Shown piece by piece: positions 28,180 through 40,090 of a DNA stretch of 64,000 nt. Made by a program: the position numbers and the translations under genes. This DNA comes from Paragorgia papillata (lineage: Eukaryota > Cnidaria > Anthozoa > Scleralcyonacea > Coralliidae), in contig JAWNZC010000014.1 of assembly GCA_035771165.1 (NCBI GenBank), positions 1,711,001-1,775,000 of the forward strand, given 5' to 3'. The notes under the pieces are model-generated. The model was given only the letters and a program-made list of their open reading frames with translations. It did no database searches and was not told where the DNA came from. Positions within the stretch are counted from its first letter, which is position 1. Each line of letters opens with the position of its first letter.

Positions 28180-30556
28180 AAATCATAAACGTACGTATTT
28201 CCACTTTCCACAAACTCTCGCTTCTATTATTGAACAACCTTTATTTATACTGAATAACCCTATCATTCATGTTTATCTAAACTGTTGTTGTTGACAAAAC
28301 ACTACTGGTAATAATTTTAGACTTTCTGATTATCTTTTCACCAGTTATTTTTTTAAAAAATCTAACGAAAATGCAATCGGCAATCTATGGAAATCTACAC
28401 CTCTATATAAAAAGATTGAAAATCTGAAAGTGGAAGCAATTTGCCAAGCGCAACAATGACGTTATAACCTTTCTCTTTTCCCATCGTTCCCCGCGCACTT
28501 TCCTCAAAAAGAAAGATTAATATCTAGACAAAGTTACTTGATACATTGATAAAGCTAGTCTTTGCAGCTTTCTTGTAATTTTTTAGTATTATTATTACAA
28601 ACTAAAAAGACCTCAGGTAACAAAACACTATATAATATATATATTTATAAAATAGGTTGCGTCTTACGCACGCTGTGATTGGTCAATTACCGTGTTTATA
28701 TCAGGCTATGTAAACACGGTTGTGATGTCCAAGCACATTTTTTAGCCTTATTTCATAAAAGAAATAGAAAATGGATGCCCTGTGTTTATATAACCTGATG
28801 CAAACACTCGAGTGAGTTGGGAGAATTCGAAAGTACTTATGTAAACCCTCGCCTACGGCTCGGGTTCACATAAACTTTCGAATTCTCCCAACTCACCTCG
28901 TGTTTGCATCAGGCTATATAAACACGGGCGGCCTTTTTCTATTTCTTAAATATATATATATATATATAGCTTCATTTATAGCATAATTATATATTTGGTG
29001 TAGTTAGGAATAAACCAAATAATGCATCACAAATAACGTACTCCATGCTTAATGTTCAAAGTTTATTATGATAGACTTACTCTAGGCTCGACTTCCAACC
29101 GTCTCCCGGGTCCCAGTATACATACCTCCCCGGAAAGAGATGGCTAGACGCGTGAGCCACAGAACGTGTCTGTGGCGTTTTGCATAAATTAATTTCACGA
29201 TATCAAAAACCATAGAAGCGGACAGTGAAATATAAGTGATTTCCCTGATCATGTAGCATGCGATCGCTTGCCTCACCATAGTTAATAGAACATATACATG
29301 GTTTGGAAGCTCTATTGTCTTTCAACATGAAGAATGGTCATGTTGAACTGACAATGGAGTTCCTTATATGGAAGTAAATTCTATGGACACGTGACGATGA
29401 AGTACCACAACACGTGACGATGAAGCAACTCACTAATTAAACCCGATCGTTGCTATTGGATGACTGCTTCATTATATAGAAAATACAATACCGTGAAATT
29501 GCACAAATTTCCATAAACTTGAACAAAAACATAGAACAATTACTTTGGACGAGTTTCCAAACCATGCATATGTTCTATTAACTATGGCCTCACTCATCAC
29601 TCTATGAACTTAAGGGGTAATTTATGCAATTTTCCCAATTACATATGCCTGCTGAAAATGTGCAGCTACGTTTGTGATTGGTGCAAATCGACAATGGAGT
29701 GAATGGACAAGCTCACGAGTCCGAGTACCACAGACTTACTCTAGATTAAGCGGTTTGGGCTCTACTTGTTAGTAGACACATATTTTGCAATTGCATGTAT
29801 AATATAACATTTCAGTCAAATTAACTTATTTTGGATTGGATAGTTAATAATATCAAAGTTAAGCTTAATTATTTTTACTAGGGGTATTTATAGAAAAAAC
29901 TACTGCATGTGATATTTTTCCTAAATACTACATGCATAATAGGAAGTTTAGCGTTTCCGCTTTTGTTATAAAGTACATCAGTGGATAAAATGTGAATTCT
30001 GATCTTCCAAATTTTGATATTACTTATCTATCAGGAATAGGTAAAATTATTGAAATGTTAAGAAATAAGGAACTTTCGTTGTTTAAGAAATAGTGAAAAA
30101 TTACACTTTTGATTATTTCAATTTAGCTTACTTAATTTCTCAGACAGTATAAACAATTAAGAAAATATACTTTAAGATATATCATGCATTAAACAAGCTA
30201 CTATAGGCATCCAAGATACTAACATGCTAATCACATGCTTTTATATTTTATATATTTCTGATGATTAGTTGAATTAACTATATTCATTATTGTATCATGT
30301 AATATACAGGAATTTAACATAACCTTCATGACTATGCAATTTATCATTACTCAAGCCAGAATTCAAATCACACTTTGAACAGCTACATTAGATAACTGAC
30401 GTCAGTGTTTTCTACTCATGCACTGCACCCTTGTTTTCACACTTTAGTAGACTCTTGCAAGATTAGTTTATACCCTACGCGCAAATGGATATATTTGACT
30501 TATGGTTGTTACTAATATATATATGCATGACAGTTATAATTAGCATTGAAACATGT
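28180..30556. repeat. Segmental duplicate, downstream of aquaporin C
   Basis: Counterpart of 9380-11419. It differs mainly by the MITE at 28651-28950 and by small indels. No exon is recognised. Confidence 0.8.
28651..28950. repeat. MITE family with CGAATTCTCCCAACTCAC palindrome, copy 1
   Basis: Inverted structure: GAGTTGGGAGAATTCGAAAG against CTTTCGAATTCTCCCAACTC, with outer blocks GTGTTTATATAACCTGATGC and GCATCAGGCTATATAAACAC. Other copies are at 43757-44060 (reverse) and 51341-51617. It is an insertion relative to the paralogous 9.8-kb region, hence younger than that duplication. Confidence 0.75.
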
Positions 30557-33500
30557 CTACTGTTCACCAAGTTCTATATCAGTATCAGATTGTTGTACAT
30601 CGGAGCCTTTCCAAAACAAAAGACGGTCTGGTGAAGCCAAGATGAGGCGATAAACCCCAGAAGCTAGCAAAGCTCCAAATATGGGTCCAACCCAGTAAAT
30701 ATAATGATCTGACCAATAAGAACCAACAACAGCAGGGCCAAAGCTCCGAGCAGGATTTAACGATCCTCCAGAAATTGTACCGCTGTTAAATACAAACATT
30801 AGAGTTTATAATTAAATTTAGTTCGTCTGAAAACAGACAGTGACTTAAAACCAGTGAACTCTATTTTCCATATCTGGAACGCTAACTTCAGTCATTAGCA
30901 GGTTTCAAAAGTGAAGTCAGGATTACCGCATCTCACGTCAGATTCAGTCCCCGACGCTAATCTGTTACCTTTAGACCGCGTATACTCGCGTAGGGAACAG
31001 TTTGTAGGGAAATTGAAAGCGACGTAATATAGCTGATTTCACTTTCTGCCTCGGAGTTAGCGTTCCAGTTTGAACGTTTAGTTCACTACTTAAAACATGT
31101 TTATCAAAGCCTTTACACATGGCTGTGTATATTAACCTATATACGATTATACAAGAAACCAACTTGGGCAACTTACATTGCATAAATCCCGATAGCGACT
31201 GAAAAACCAATTGGTATTGGAGCAACAGGAGTTTTGGTCTTGCTATCTACAGCTGTTATTTGAACTGTTAGGACCAATAATGACGTAGCAATTATTTCTG
31301 CCAATAAACCGCTGCCAATTTTAACGTCAGTGCCAAGCCCATGTGCTCCGCCATTTATGCTATCGTACACCACTTTTGTAAGAACAGCCTACATGGAACG
31401 AAACGAATATTAAACAAATTATCTAGCATACGTCATTTATATTTTTTAGTATAAACCCCGCTGAAATGGCCACCATTTTAATATTTTTGTCCCGCCTACG
31501 TACGATACGATTTTTGTATACAATTGTGTTCTAGCATTGTCTATTGTTCGCACGCCACACAATTTTCGTTACTGATTTGATGATGAATTCAGTGAACCCA
31601 TGTGAGCTCTTTATATAACTGGAGTGATATCAGCTAGTCATCGACCAATCTCGTCTCCTCGGTCCAAGGAGCCATCGGCTCTGGCCGGAACCAGAATGGC
31701 AAGTCAGAAAAACGTGGACTTCCGAGTGATTTCCGAGAGAACGCACATGAGGATTTAAGCCAATCACAGTACTGCTTTACTTCGTTACTGCCAGAACCAA
31801 TGGCTCCTTGGTACATGCAGACATGCTGCACAAATTAAAGGACCATAGGCTCTGGGTACGAGGCTGATCATCGACCAGACAACGATTGAAGCCAAACGTG
31901 TAGGCCTGAAGTACGTATAGATCGTTTGAAACCACGGCCAGTTAATTTCCAATACCCTTGCCAAAACAAATATGGCAGTCGGGGATTTTTCAACAGTGTT
32001 TGTGGCTGTTGATTCATGCCTCGCTAATTAGGGTTTAGGTTAGGGTTAAAATTGGAGTTAGAATTGGGGTTAGGGTTTAGGGTTGGGGTTTAGGGTTGGG
32101 GTTTAGGGTTGGGGTTTAGGGTTGGGGTTTAGGGTTAGTTTCTAACAGCGAGACACGAATCAACAACCGTGTGTGCAAACGGAAAAATCAACAAGAACAA
32201 ATCTCAAACTGTCTCGAACTAAGCTAATTTAATAGGCCTTACTACACATGTATAAAAGAATATTAAATTGCAGCATTTATGAGTTAAAATTGACCACATT
32301 CTATTTGTAGTAATAATTATATTGGTCCACAAACTGCTTGCACGTATTTCATTTTTTTAAAAGAAATCTGTCAAGTGCTCCAGGAAAACGTTGAATTTTG
32401 ACGTTGGCGGAGGTAATGATTTTTATCAACAGTGTCCATCCTTAGATGCAACCGACGATAAAAACAACAGCCAGAGTATAAGAACCCCCAATAATTTATT
32501 GTACGTATGTGGATATATTATAATTTAAGTTTAATTTGACACATAGATAAACTTACCCGTGCTAGTGCTGCCCCAACAATGGATCCCAACAACTGTGAAA
32601 TGACATAACATAAAGCAAGAACTGGACTAATTGCTCCAGCACATAACACTCCAAATGTCACCGCAGGATTGATATGACCTCCACTATATTATACATAAGA
32701 AAAATTAGTCAAAAAGATTAAAAAAAGCTAGGTTATCATGTAAAAGAGAAACATAAGATTTAAAAAGGTATTCTATTTAAAGTGCTTATATAAACCCAAA
32801 TATGATATTACTGCATATGGATTCTATTTAATGTGTATAGTTGAATGCCAAAATATTTTTTGATTTGAACTTTTATTTGTTATATTGAGGTTTGTGTTTC
32901 CAAGATGGTAATGAGGATGACGTCTATATGTAGGCATAATTTGCATACACAGTGTTCCGTTACAGCAGACATATTACCCAATTCACATGTTAATGGAATA
33001 CTTGAATAGTATATTCTATATTTTATCATTTTTTTCATTAAAATTCAAGCGGTTTAACATATAACAAAAGAAAAAGACACACACAAATGCCTACATGGAC
33101 GTCATCCTTATTACCATTTTGGAAATACAAACATCAATATAACAACAAATAAAAGTTCAAATCAAAAAATATTTTGGCATTCAACTATTCACGTTACATA
33201 GAATCAGTAATATGTTATTTGAATTTATAGGCACTTTAAAAAAGGTAACTCGACTGAAACATATGTTTCTGAGAAGTATGTATGACGTACCCAGTGACGA
33301 AACATCAAATAAAAATAGTTCTCCAAGAATTTAATAAAATTGTTGTATTAAAACCTCTGAAGAATTCCAAACTGATTAGAATTTTAATAGATTGATGTAT
33401 ACACCTCTGAAAAACTTTAGTAGGTTGATGTACACTAGTGAAAAATTTTAATATATTTATATCCACTCTCTTCAAAAATATTTAATAGCTTTATACACAC

Positions 33501-36500
33501 CACTGTAAAATTTTAATAGTTGATGCACGCCCCTGAAGAATTTTAATAGGATTGATGCGTACAAATGAAAAAATTTAAATTGATGCTCATGCAACTCTGA
33601 AAAATTCCATATAGTTAAGAAAACCTTGAAGAATTTACCCTTTAGAAAGAGTATAAAATTCCATATATAGTTAAGAAAACCTTGAAGAATTTATCCTTTA
33701 GAGTATAAACCCCTGAAGAATTCCACATTCTTAGGGGGTGTTTATATGGAGGAGGGCCGGCCCCCATCCTCTTTGCCGAGATCCCGCCTCTCAGCGTAAT
33801 TCCTTCTAAAAATTTGTTTGCGTTTACATGACAAGAGGGCCAACACTCCTAGACGAGATCTCGCTATTGACAACCCGGGCTCTCGCCTAGGAGGAAATTT
33901 CCATGTGAACGCACTCAAGAGGGCTGGAGGGCTAGCAAATCGAAGCTCAGTATACATGATAAAGTTCGCCTTTATTGATTTTTTTTGGTCAACTTTTTAC
34001 ATTACAAGTTGTGTTTGTTATAAATTCAAATCGTGTTTGCGAAAACATGATTTCGGGCTTCGTGGGAAAGCTGCACCGGTTGGCAAACAAGCCAACGCGC
34101 GGTGAAAATCCGGCCCTCTTACTAGGGCTAGCCTTACCATAAACGCTCATGTAAACACGAGGTAAATTCCAGTCCTTTTACTAGTGCTAGCCCTACCAAG
34201 AGGGTTGGCATAAACACCCCCTTAATATATATCACGAATATCCCGAAAATCGGTGCTATAACCTATATACAGCACTCACTTGCCAATTGCTTACGTCAAA
34301 TTAATATCCCAATTAACATGCCTCAGGCTAGGCCCTAGTCTCCCTCGCAGTCGTTGTTAGGGTCGGTCCCAAACTCGCTCCCCACCAACGGCTGTTCGAG
34401 CAACACATTCCATTCCGGCATCTGACCAATCAGAGCAAGCCTTCCAAAATCTGGAAAGCCGACCTTCACCTTGGCATGTCCTTGCCTTTGTCCTTCACCT
34501 TGGTATTTTATGGCGAGTTAGTTGGTGTAAAGAAAGTGTGTGATTTACGTTTAAAATAAAAGATCTTAATCTCTATCAACGGAAAGCAGTTGTGTATACT
34601 GATGGGAATACTGATGTTTGTAAACTTTCCTACGGAGTGTGGTAAATCGCTGATTTACCAAGCGCCGATACAATCTCAAAGGTTTCTGGCCATGCTATTG
34701 TGGTGATTTCTCCGCTTGTGAAGTTTTTAATATGCAAGAACAAGTCATTCACCTATATACGAAGTCTTGCATGGGATTTCTTCGGTTAGCTTGAGCAACA
34801 ATGAAGAAAACAAATTAAAATACGTGGAAGAAAAAATATTCTCGATCGGTAGTTTATGCACACCTGAAGCACTATAAAAGAACGTCTCCGAAGGAGATTA
34901 CCTGGACCTGCTACATTTCGCAAACACTTTTCAAAAGTTTTCGCACGGATTTATTTATATGAGCGGCAAGAACATAATTAAAATACCAGTCTTCGTAAAT
35001 TTCGTGAACTTCTAAGCTAAACTACTCGAAATATCAACTTTCTTTTATTTCGCTGACGCTCATAACTTCAACGCTTGTTTATCTGCATATGGTGAAAGAG
35101 CTCTTTCACCATATGCAGATAAACAAGCGTTGAAGTTATGAGCGTCAGCGAAATAACTAGGATAATCGAAATAGCACTCTTCAAAAATTCGGTGAAGTTC
35201 TAAGCTATACTTCTGAAAATATTCGTGATTTCAAGTGCCGTGAAGTGCGCAGATAATTTTCAAACTTCGGAAATGTAATGTCAACACGGCCAACAATATT
35301 TCTCACCCACACACTTCACATTGACTTCCCTTTGTTTGCATGGGCAGAAAGAACATAGTCAAAACATTATTCTTCGTAAATTTTGTAATGTTCTAAGCTA
35401 AACTTTTCGAAATATTAGCTTTCGATTAAACAAGTTTTACACAACAACCCTTGCCTCGTCGCTCGGCAAAAGGCTGGCGTTTAATTTTAGCAGTGATCAA
35501 TGCTGTAATCTCATGCATTGGTTCATTGTACAAAGGGAATGGAATGTATTGCTCGGGACCGACCCTAACAACGGCTGCGAGGGAGACTATAGCTACGCCC
35601 TCGGTTTAAAAACAACTAATTGACTTCGGTTGGTTCAATAACCCTTCCTTATATTAACACCCACCCCTCATAACTATAGGCTAAAACCCTAAAGAATTCC
35701 AAACATTATACTGAATTATAGGCAAGCCCGAATAATCCCACACTCTAATGAGCTCCTGTTTATATGTAGAAACCTTTCATACAGTATAAACACATTCCCT
35801 CAGCCAAGTTGAACCCTTTAAGAACTGTAACTTGTAATATAAGGCCTTCGATATGTATAAGGGATGTCTGAGAGTTGTCCCTTTGACGAGTAAAATCATG
35901 CATGCGATTATTAAAAAGGGTCCGTTTTTGGCCATCAGACAGGAATGGTGAACGACAAGTTTTCTATTTGCGTATTGATTCTAATATTAAAACATCACCT
36001 TACAGGTGCCAGTCGATAACATTATAAGTAATAGACGCGAATATTTTAACTTACTTATCAAATTGTAAGTGTAAATGATGAACACTTTGTTTAAGAGTCG
36101 TAGAAAAGGTTAAATAAGATAATTTTAACTCAGAAAAAGCTGAAGTGCCTATTTAAACTTTGATAAAACATTGATGTTTTATTAATCAAAAATGTTTTAT
36201 CCGTATTTAAAGATGCTGATTAACATTAATTTCTTTTGAATTTTCGTCATGAATTATTAATGAATTTGATAATTATAATTATAAACACGGTATGTACGTT
36301 CCGTAACGACTAGAACGTCACTCTTCCCGATTTGTTTATATCAAATAAAATTATAATTACGGCTGAACGATTTCAATATTTGAAACCTCGATAACCAGAT
36401 AAGGAAAAGCGAACGGTAAGTTTTAAAAGAGAAAAATAGATAATTTTACACTGATGTACATGCAGTGGACTTAACACACTGGAGGAACGAAACTTATATT

Positions 36501-36788
36501 TAAACAAAAAGTTTTAAATTAAGGCATATAAACACAATACCTTATTCCTCCTGCCACAAAAGCTAACACCATTATGGCAAGTCCATGAACAAAAGGTATG
36601 AATGATGCCACTCCTCCGACACTACACACTCCAATAAAGACAAAAATGAGCACGATAAAAAACTCTGCAAAACAAGGTCGAATGTACTTCATGAACACCG
36701 AACATTTCTTCTTCTGTGGTCGACTTGGCTTTTTTCTTATTTCGCCGTTTTCTCGATATTTATCACTTTGTTGATTACTTTCGTTCAT
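30557..36788 (-). CDS. AQP8: Aquaporin-8-like channel, gene C (4 coding exons)
   Basis: Third tandem AQP8-type channel. Coding exons: 36788-36541, 32683-32557, 31388-31177 and 30782-30557, all GT-AG with the phases of A and B; the joined frame encodes 270 aa. Exon 1 is the most diverged: a longer, Lys-rich N-terminal tail ([12 protein letters not shown]), then IRPCFAEFF, and AGGI before the first NPA. NPA boxes GGHINPAV (Asn about 88) and SLNPARSFG (Asn about 205) are intact, and the putative ar/R residues are kept. Exon 4 is identical in protein to gene B. Exon 3 has GTDVKIGSG where A and B have GPxVSVGSG. ATG 36788 was chosen because a TTGCAG acceptor-like site lies about 30 nt upstream, as in A and B. 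Function is inferred from the family. Confidence 0.9.
31598..31930. repeat. MITE remnant interrupted by a younger MITE
   Basis: ATATAACTGGAGTGATATCA and GATTGAAGCCAAACGTGTAG belong to the family at 1776-2065 and 61253-61480. The element is split by 31647-31867 and its right half ends at about 31920. Confidence 0.6.
31647..31867. mobile_element. MITE with 9-bp target duplication
   Basis: 221 bp with TCATCGACC directly repeated at 31638-31646 and 31868-31876. Ends carry AATCTCGTC and GGGTACGAGGCTGA. A related end is seen alone near 62828 (CTCGTACCCAGAGCC). A 9-bp duplication suggests a Mutator-type (MULE) element. Confidence 0.7.
31998..32180. repeat. Telomere-like G-rich array inside an inverted repeat
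   Basis: About five copies of a 13-bp unit GGGGTTTAGGGTT (32074-32137), preceded by TTAGGGTTAGGGTT-like text. The array is bounded by GTTGATTCATGCCTCGCTA and the inverted TAACAGCGAGACACGAATCA. It lies in aquaporin C intron 2. The G-runs could form quadruplexes. Confidence 0.7.
32777..33239. repeat. MITE in aquaporin C intron 1
   Basis: Long inverted ends: ATAGTTGAATGCCAAAATAT against ATATTTTGGCATTCAACTAT, with outer AAAGTGCTTATA and TATAGGCACTTT. The inner arms meet around GATGACGTC. The outer ends resemble the elements at 3105-3693. Confidence 0.65.
33349..33728. repeat. Degenerate minisatellite
   Basis: Repeated loose units of about 45-55 nt with CTGAAGAATTTTAATAG, GTTGATGCAC-like and GTATAAACCCCTGAAGAATT segments. 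Similar text (CCCTAAAGAATTCCA) resumes at 35680-35760, after the two transposons at 33734-34221 and 34336-35591, so the array seems to have been interrupted by insertions. Confidence 0.5.
33734..34221. mobile_element. PIF/Harbinger-like MITE
   Basis: Ends GGGGGTGTTTATATGG and GGCATAAACACCCCC, with TTA duplicated at 33731-33733 and 34222-34224. 488 bp, non-coding. The 3-bp TTA target fits PIF/Harbinger. Confidence 0.8.
34563..34876 (+). pseudogene. Decayed RecQ-like helicase fragment
   Basis: In shifting plus-strand frames it reads [13 protein letters not shown] (motif 0-like), then [15 protein letters not shown] (Walker A, motif I; RecQ consensus has GYGKS), IVVISPL (motif Ia) and VEEKIF...TPEAL, matching the conserved SPEAL stretch after motif Ia/Ib. 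At least three frameshifts or stops separate these, so it cannot make a helicase. No DEAH motif was found. RecQ fits better than other SF2 helicases because of the order and of the CGKSLIYQ and SPL motifs. Confidence 0.65.
35045..35156. repeat. Perfect 112-bp palindrome with no spacer
   Basis: 56-nt arms meet at 35100/35101 (GGTGAAAGAG / CTCTTTCACC) and extend without mismatch to TTATTTCGCTGACG and CGTCAGCGAAATAA. It sits within the RecQ-carrying element. Confidence 0.9.
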
Positions 36789-36818
36789 CGTACTCTTTAA
36801 AATGTATTTATGCTGCAA

Positions 36819-38479
36819 TCAAAAACGGATTGAAAGGATTAATAACAAGCAAAGCTATACAGCATTCAGTATAAACTACTGCTCAAATCTGAAAATATCA
36901 AGCAAAGTATAAAATTGTATATCGGTCGCTTTTTCTATGTTTTTAATTATTCGCTAGACTCAAAAAAGAAACTAAGATAGATTGAAAAGATAGTACATAT
37001 ACTTTCCTTTACTTTCCTTTTAAATTTCAGTAACTTGAACTAACCATAAAACTGCAACCAGTCAAAGTTGTTTATTACGTACACGTAGCAAAAAAATCTT
37101 ATCTTGCAACGGTCATTGCTGACGCCAGCAAGCGCTCGTGTCAATTACAAATTTCCTGAAAATTCCATTGGTATTTGCAGTCATTCATATTATAGTAATT
37201 GGTAATGAGTGCTTAGAACACGTTTAAAATCGCTTTCTTGCGTTTATTCAAAACCACAATTTTTTTCTCTCTTCAGCTGGCTAGTATTTAGTTTTTGCTA
37301 AAACTTTAATTATCATAGAATCTTCGACCAACTTTCAATATCCAGCCATATATATTCAAACAAAAAAATACTCCGGCCTTCTCTAATAATCATACATTCA
37401 TATCACACTTGCCGTACTAGGACTACATAGAAAGATGTAATTTCAAAATTGCACGCTTTTCGACACATTCACTAAACAAAAAGATTTGTTATAAATACCT
37501 GTCAGACGTTTGATAAATCCAACTCTGTATAGTCTTTACGCGTTCAAGCTTGTCTTGAATCCAAGCACTGTATTCGAATATTGAGAATTGAAGACGTTTG
37601 CAGTTATATATATATATAGTCAGCAAGCAAAGCATACAATAATATTTGGTTACCTGGTTTCAAAGGTAAATAGACGAGCCCAGAATATAACGGTCGTAGT
37701 TACGGTATAAGTATTAACACATTTACACCTGTTGCGGTAAACCAAATATTTTGAAGGCTCTTATCTAAACCGGATGTTCGTTTCCCTGGAATATTGCAAT
37801 ATTGGAATTCGCAGGTTGCTCAAAAGTTCCACTTAAAATGTTGAATTTCGCGTAATGAGATGTTCAAGTTTAACTTGATTATATTAACTTTGACTAGATA
37901 ATCAAATTATGTGAAGTTCGATGTTTGAAACGGGTCTTTTGAGCAACCTGCGAATTGCAATATTGCTGAATTTTTCGGGAAACGAACACCCGGTTTGGCT
38001 GTAAGTAATAACCCTTGTGTTGGTAAGTGTTGGAGTTACTGGTTTGTATAACCTGACGCATAGCGCAGCTAGAGTGGAAGGGGAGAAGCCGGCCCCTTAT
38101 AAAATTCTCGTGGGGAGAATTAAGCCCCCGAAGTTCAGAGTTGACCCAAATTTCAAAAATCTTCCAGGGAGGCATGACAAATTTTATTAGCCTCCAAAGT
38201 AATAAAACTCAACGCTTATGACTTGAGAGAAAAGACAAAGTGTTTGCATCAAGTTATATATAGAGTGTCGATTTTATATTTCGTTTTTTTGAAAAAAAAA
38301 GACTAAGAAATGTACCGAGACGTCACAACTGTGTTTGCATATAATAAAAGTAGAAGGTTTGATATACTGCCGAAACAGAGAACGTAGGAGTCTAACGTTT
38401 CGAGCGAAGGCCCTTCGTCAGAGAAGAAGTTTGCATATAGCCTGACACAAACCCAGCACAACCTCTTTTATAAAGACTA
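36819..38479. other. 5' flank of aquaporin C, no gene recognised
   Basis: It probably contains the gene C promoter and a 5' UTR exon, not located. 37774-37990 has an inverted pair (CGTTTCCCTGGAATATTGCA against GCAATATTGCTGAATTTTTCGGGAAACG). 38335-38440 contains a dispersed repeat (GAACGTAGGAGTCTAACGTT) also found at 59036-59105. Confidence 0.45.
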
Positions 38480-40090
38480 TGTATCAATCAATCAATCAAT
38501 CAAATCATGCAGTCAATCAAATTTTATTCACCAGCATAAAATATATACAAGTTATAAAGAAGAACACATACAACTGGCAAGGTAGCCCAAAAAAAGAAAC
38601 CAACAGGCTTATTAGGATTTGGGCTCTCTTATTGCATAATTTAAAGTATTAATATAGAGTATATAATAAAGTATAAATGATATTATTATGTGATAGCGAC
38701 AAGAAAGATTTTAGACAAGAAAACAGATTTTTGACACTGGTATCAGAATCCGAATGTTTGTTAGAAAAAATGTTTAGTAAAAAGGACTGTTCAAGTAGAG
38801 TTAAGAAGATAATGCTTTAATTTAGATTGAAAGCAAGTAACAGTTTGAAGCATTACGAATATCTTGGCTAAGTGTATTAAAAAACTTCGGACCCTGATAA
38901 TTAACTGAAAATTGTCTAGTTTTTGTTCTACAAAAGGGTAAGTAAAACAAATTAGAATTCCGTGTATTGTAGTTGTGAACCTGATTCGTACGTACTACGT
39001 AGTAATGAATCATCAAAGCTTCGAGGGAACAGATTATTTTGGTATGAGTACATAAATTTTCCTAGGTGTAATATAAATAGATTTTTTCAAATTTAAGACT
39101 GATTTTAAGCTCTTTAAAATTGGATCCGTGTGTGCATCAAATGCTTCCTTGCTAACCATTCTAATTACACGCTTCTGAAGTAAAACAATACGGTTGAAAT
39201 TCGTTGGGTAAGTAGAGCCCCAGACAATAGTACAAAAAACTTGATTTGTATATAATACCTATTGATTTTGATATTTTTCTGGCAACACGTGAAATATGAG
39301 GTTTCCAAGATATGTGCTCATCTAAAATTAACACCAAGAAAAACAACCTCCTTGACCATATCTATTTTGTGGCCATTTAACATCAACAAATCAATGTTAT
39401 GCCTTTTGTCTTGATTTAAAAACCATATAGTTAGATTTCTTTATATTTATTGAAAGCATATTGGCCTTAAACCACTCAGATAACTTATCCATTTCATTAT
39501 TAATTATAATCATTAAACAGGACGGGTCTTTGTGAGAATAAAATAGGTTTGTGCCATCGGCAAATAAAATTAAGTCAAACATATTAGAAACATTAGGAAG
39601 GTCGTTGATATATAATAAAAACAGGAGTGGACCAAGAATAGAACCTTGAGGCACTCCACACTGAATAGTTTTAAAAGTGGAATAGGTATCATTATATTGA
39701 ACATATTGCAATTTATATTATAGAAATCATTTTTCATCCAATCAAGAGCTACTCCTCGATGCCGTAATATTCAAGTTTATCAAACAGAATTTCATGGTTG
39801 ACAGTATCGAAAGCTTTAGAAAGATCAAGAAAATACCAACTGTAAATTCTTTTCGATCAATGGCTGATGTAATTTTGTCATATAAATGCAAAGAAGTTGA
39901 GTGATTTTTCCTAAAACCGTATCGGTTATCAAAAAGAATATTAGATTTGTTTATATAATCAATTAAGCGATTGTATATAATTCTTTCTAATAATTTAGAA
40001 AAAATAGGTAAAACCAACACAGGTCTGTATAGTTAGAAAAAGATCTGTGATCTCCAGATTTAAATAACGGTATAAACTCGTGCTATTTTC
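38480..40090 (-). mobile_element. 5'-truncated LINE with dead reverse transcriptase
   Basis: Minus-strand reading gives, in order and in different frames, RT motifs LPIFSKLLERIIYNRL and YGFRKNHSTS (39742-40020), then CGVPQGSILGPLLFLLYIND and LFADGTNLF (39397-39711), a thumb-like segment (39161-39346) and a C-terminal YNTRNSN...FCRTKTRQFS block (38822-39016). Frame breaks separate them. The catalytic FADD is FADG, so the enzyme is dead. The element ends in (TTGA)n, seen on the plus strand as AATCAATCAATCAATCAA near 38487. The style is CR1/jockey-like. A related short copy is at 8535-9020. Confidence 0.85.

Larger units (their letters stand above)
34336..35591. mobile_element. TIR element carrying a RecQ-helicase fragment
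   Basis: Inverted termini of about 30 bp or more: TAGTCTCCCTCGCAG, then CGTTGTTAGGGTCGGTCCC; the right end is the complement. The flanks GCTAGGCCC (34327-34335) and GCTACGCCC (35592-35600) look like a 9-bp target duplication with one change, suggesting a Mutator-like mechanism. The interior carries decayed RecQ-like coding sequence (34563-34876) and a perfect 112-bp palindrome (35045-35156). No transposase is seen. Confidence 0.7.

Noticed and set aside
32074..32137. True interstitial telomere
   Set aside because: The unit is 13 bp, not exact TTAGGG, and it is enclosed by inverted repeats, so a mobile-element origin is likelier.
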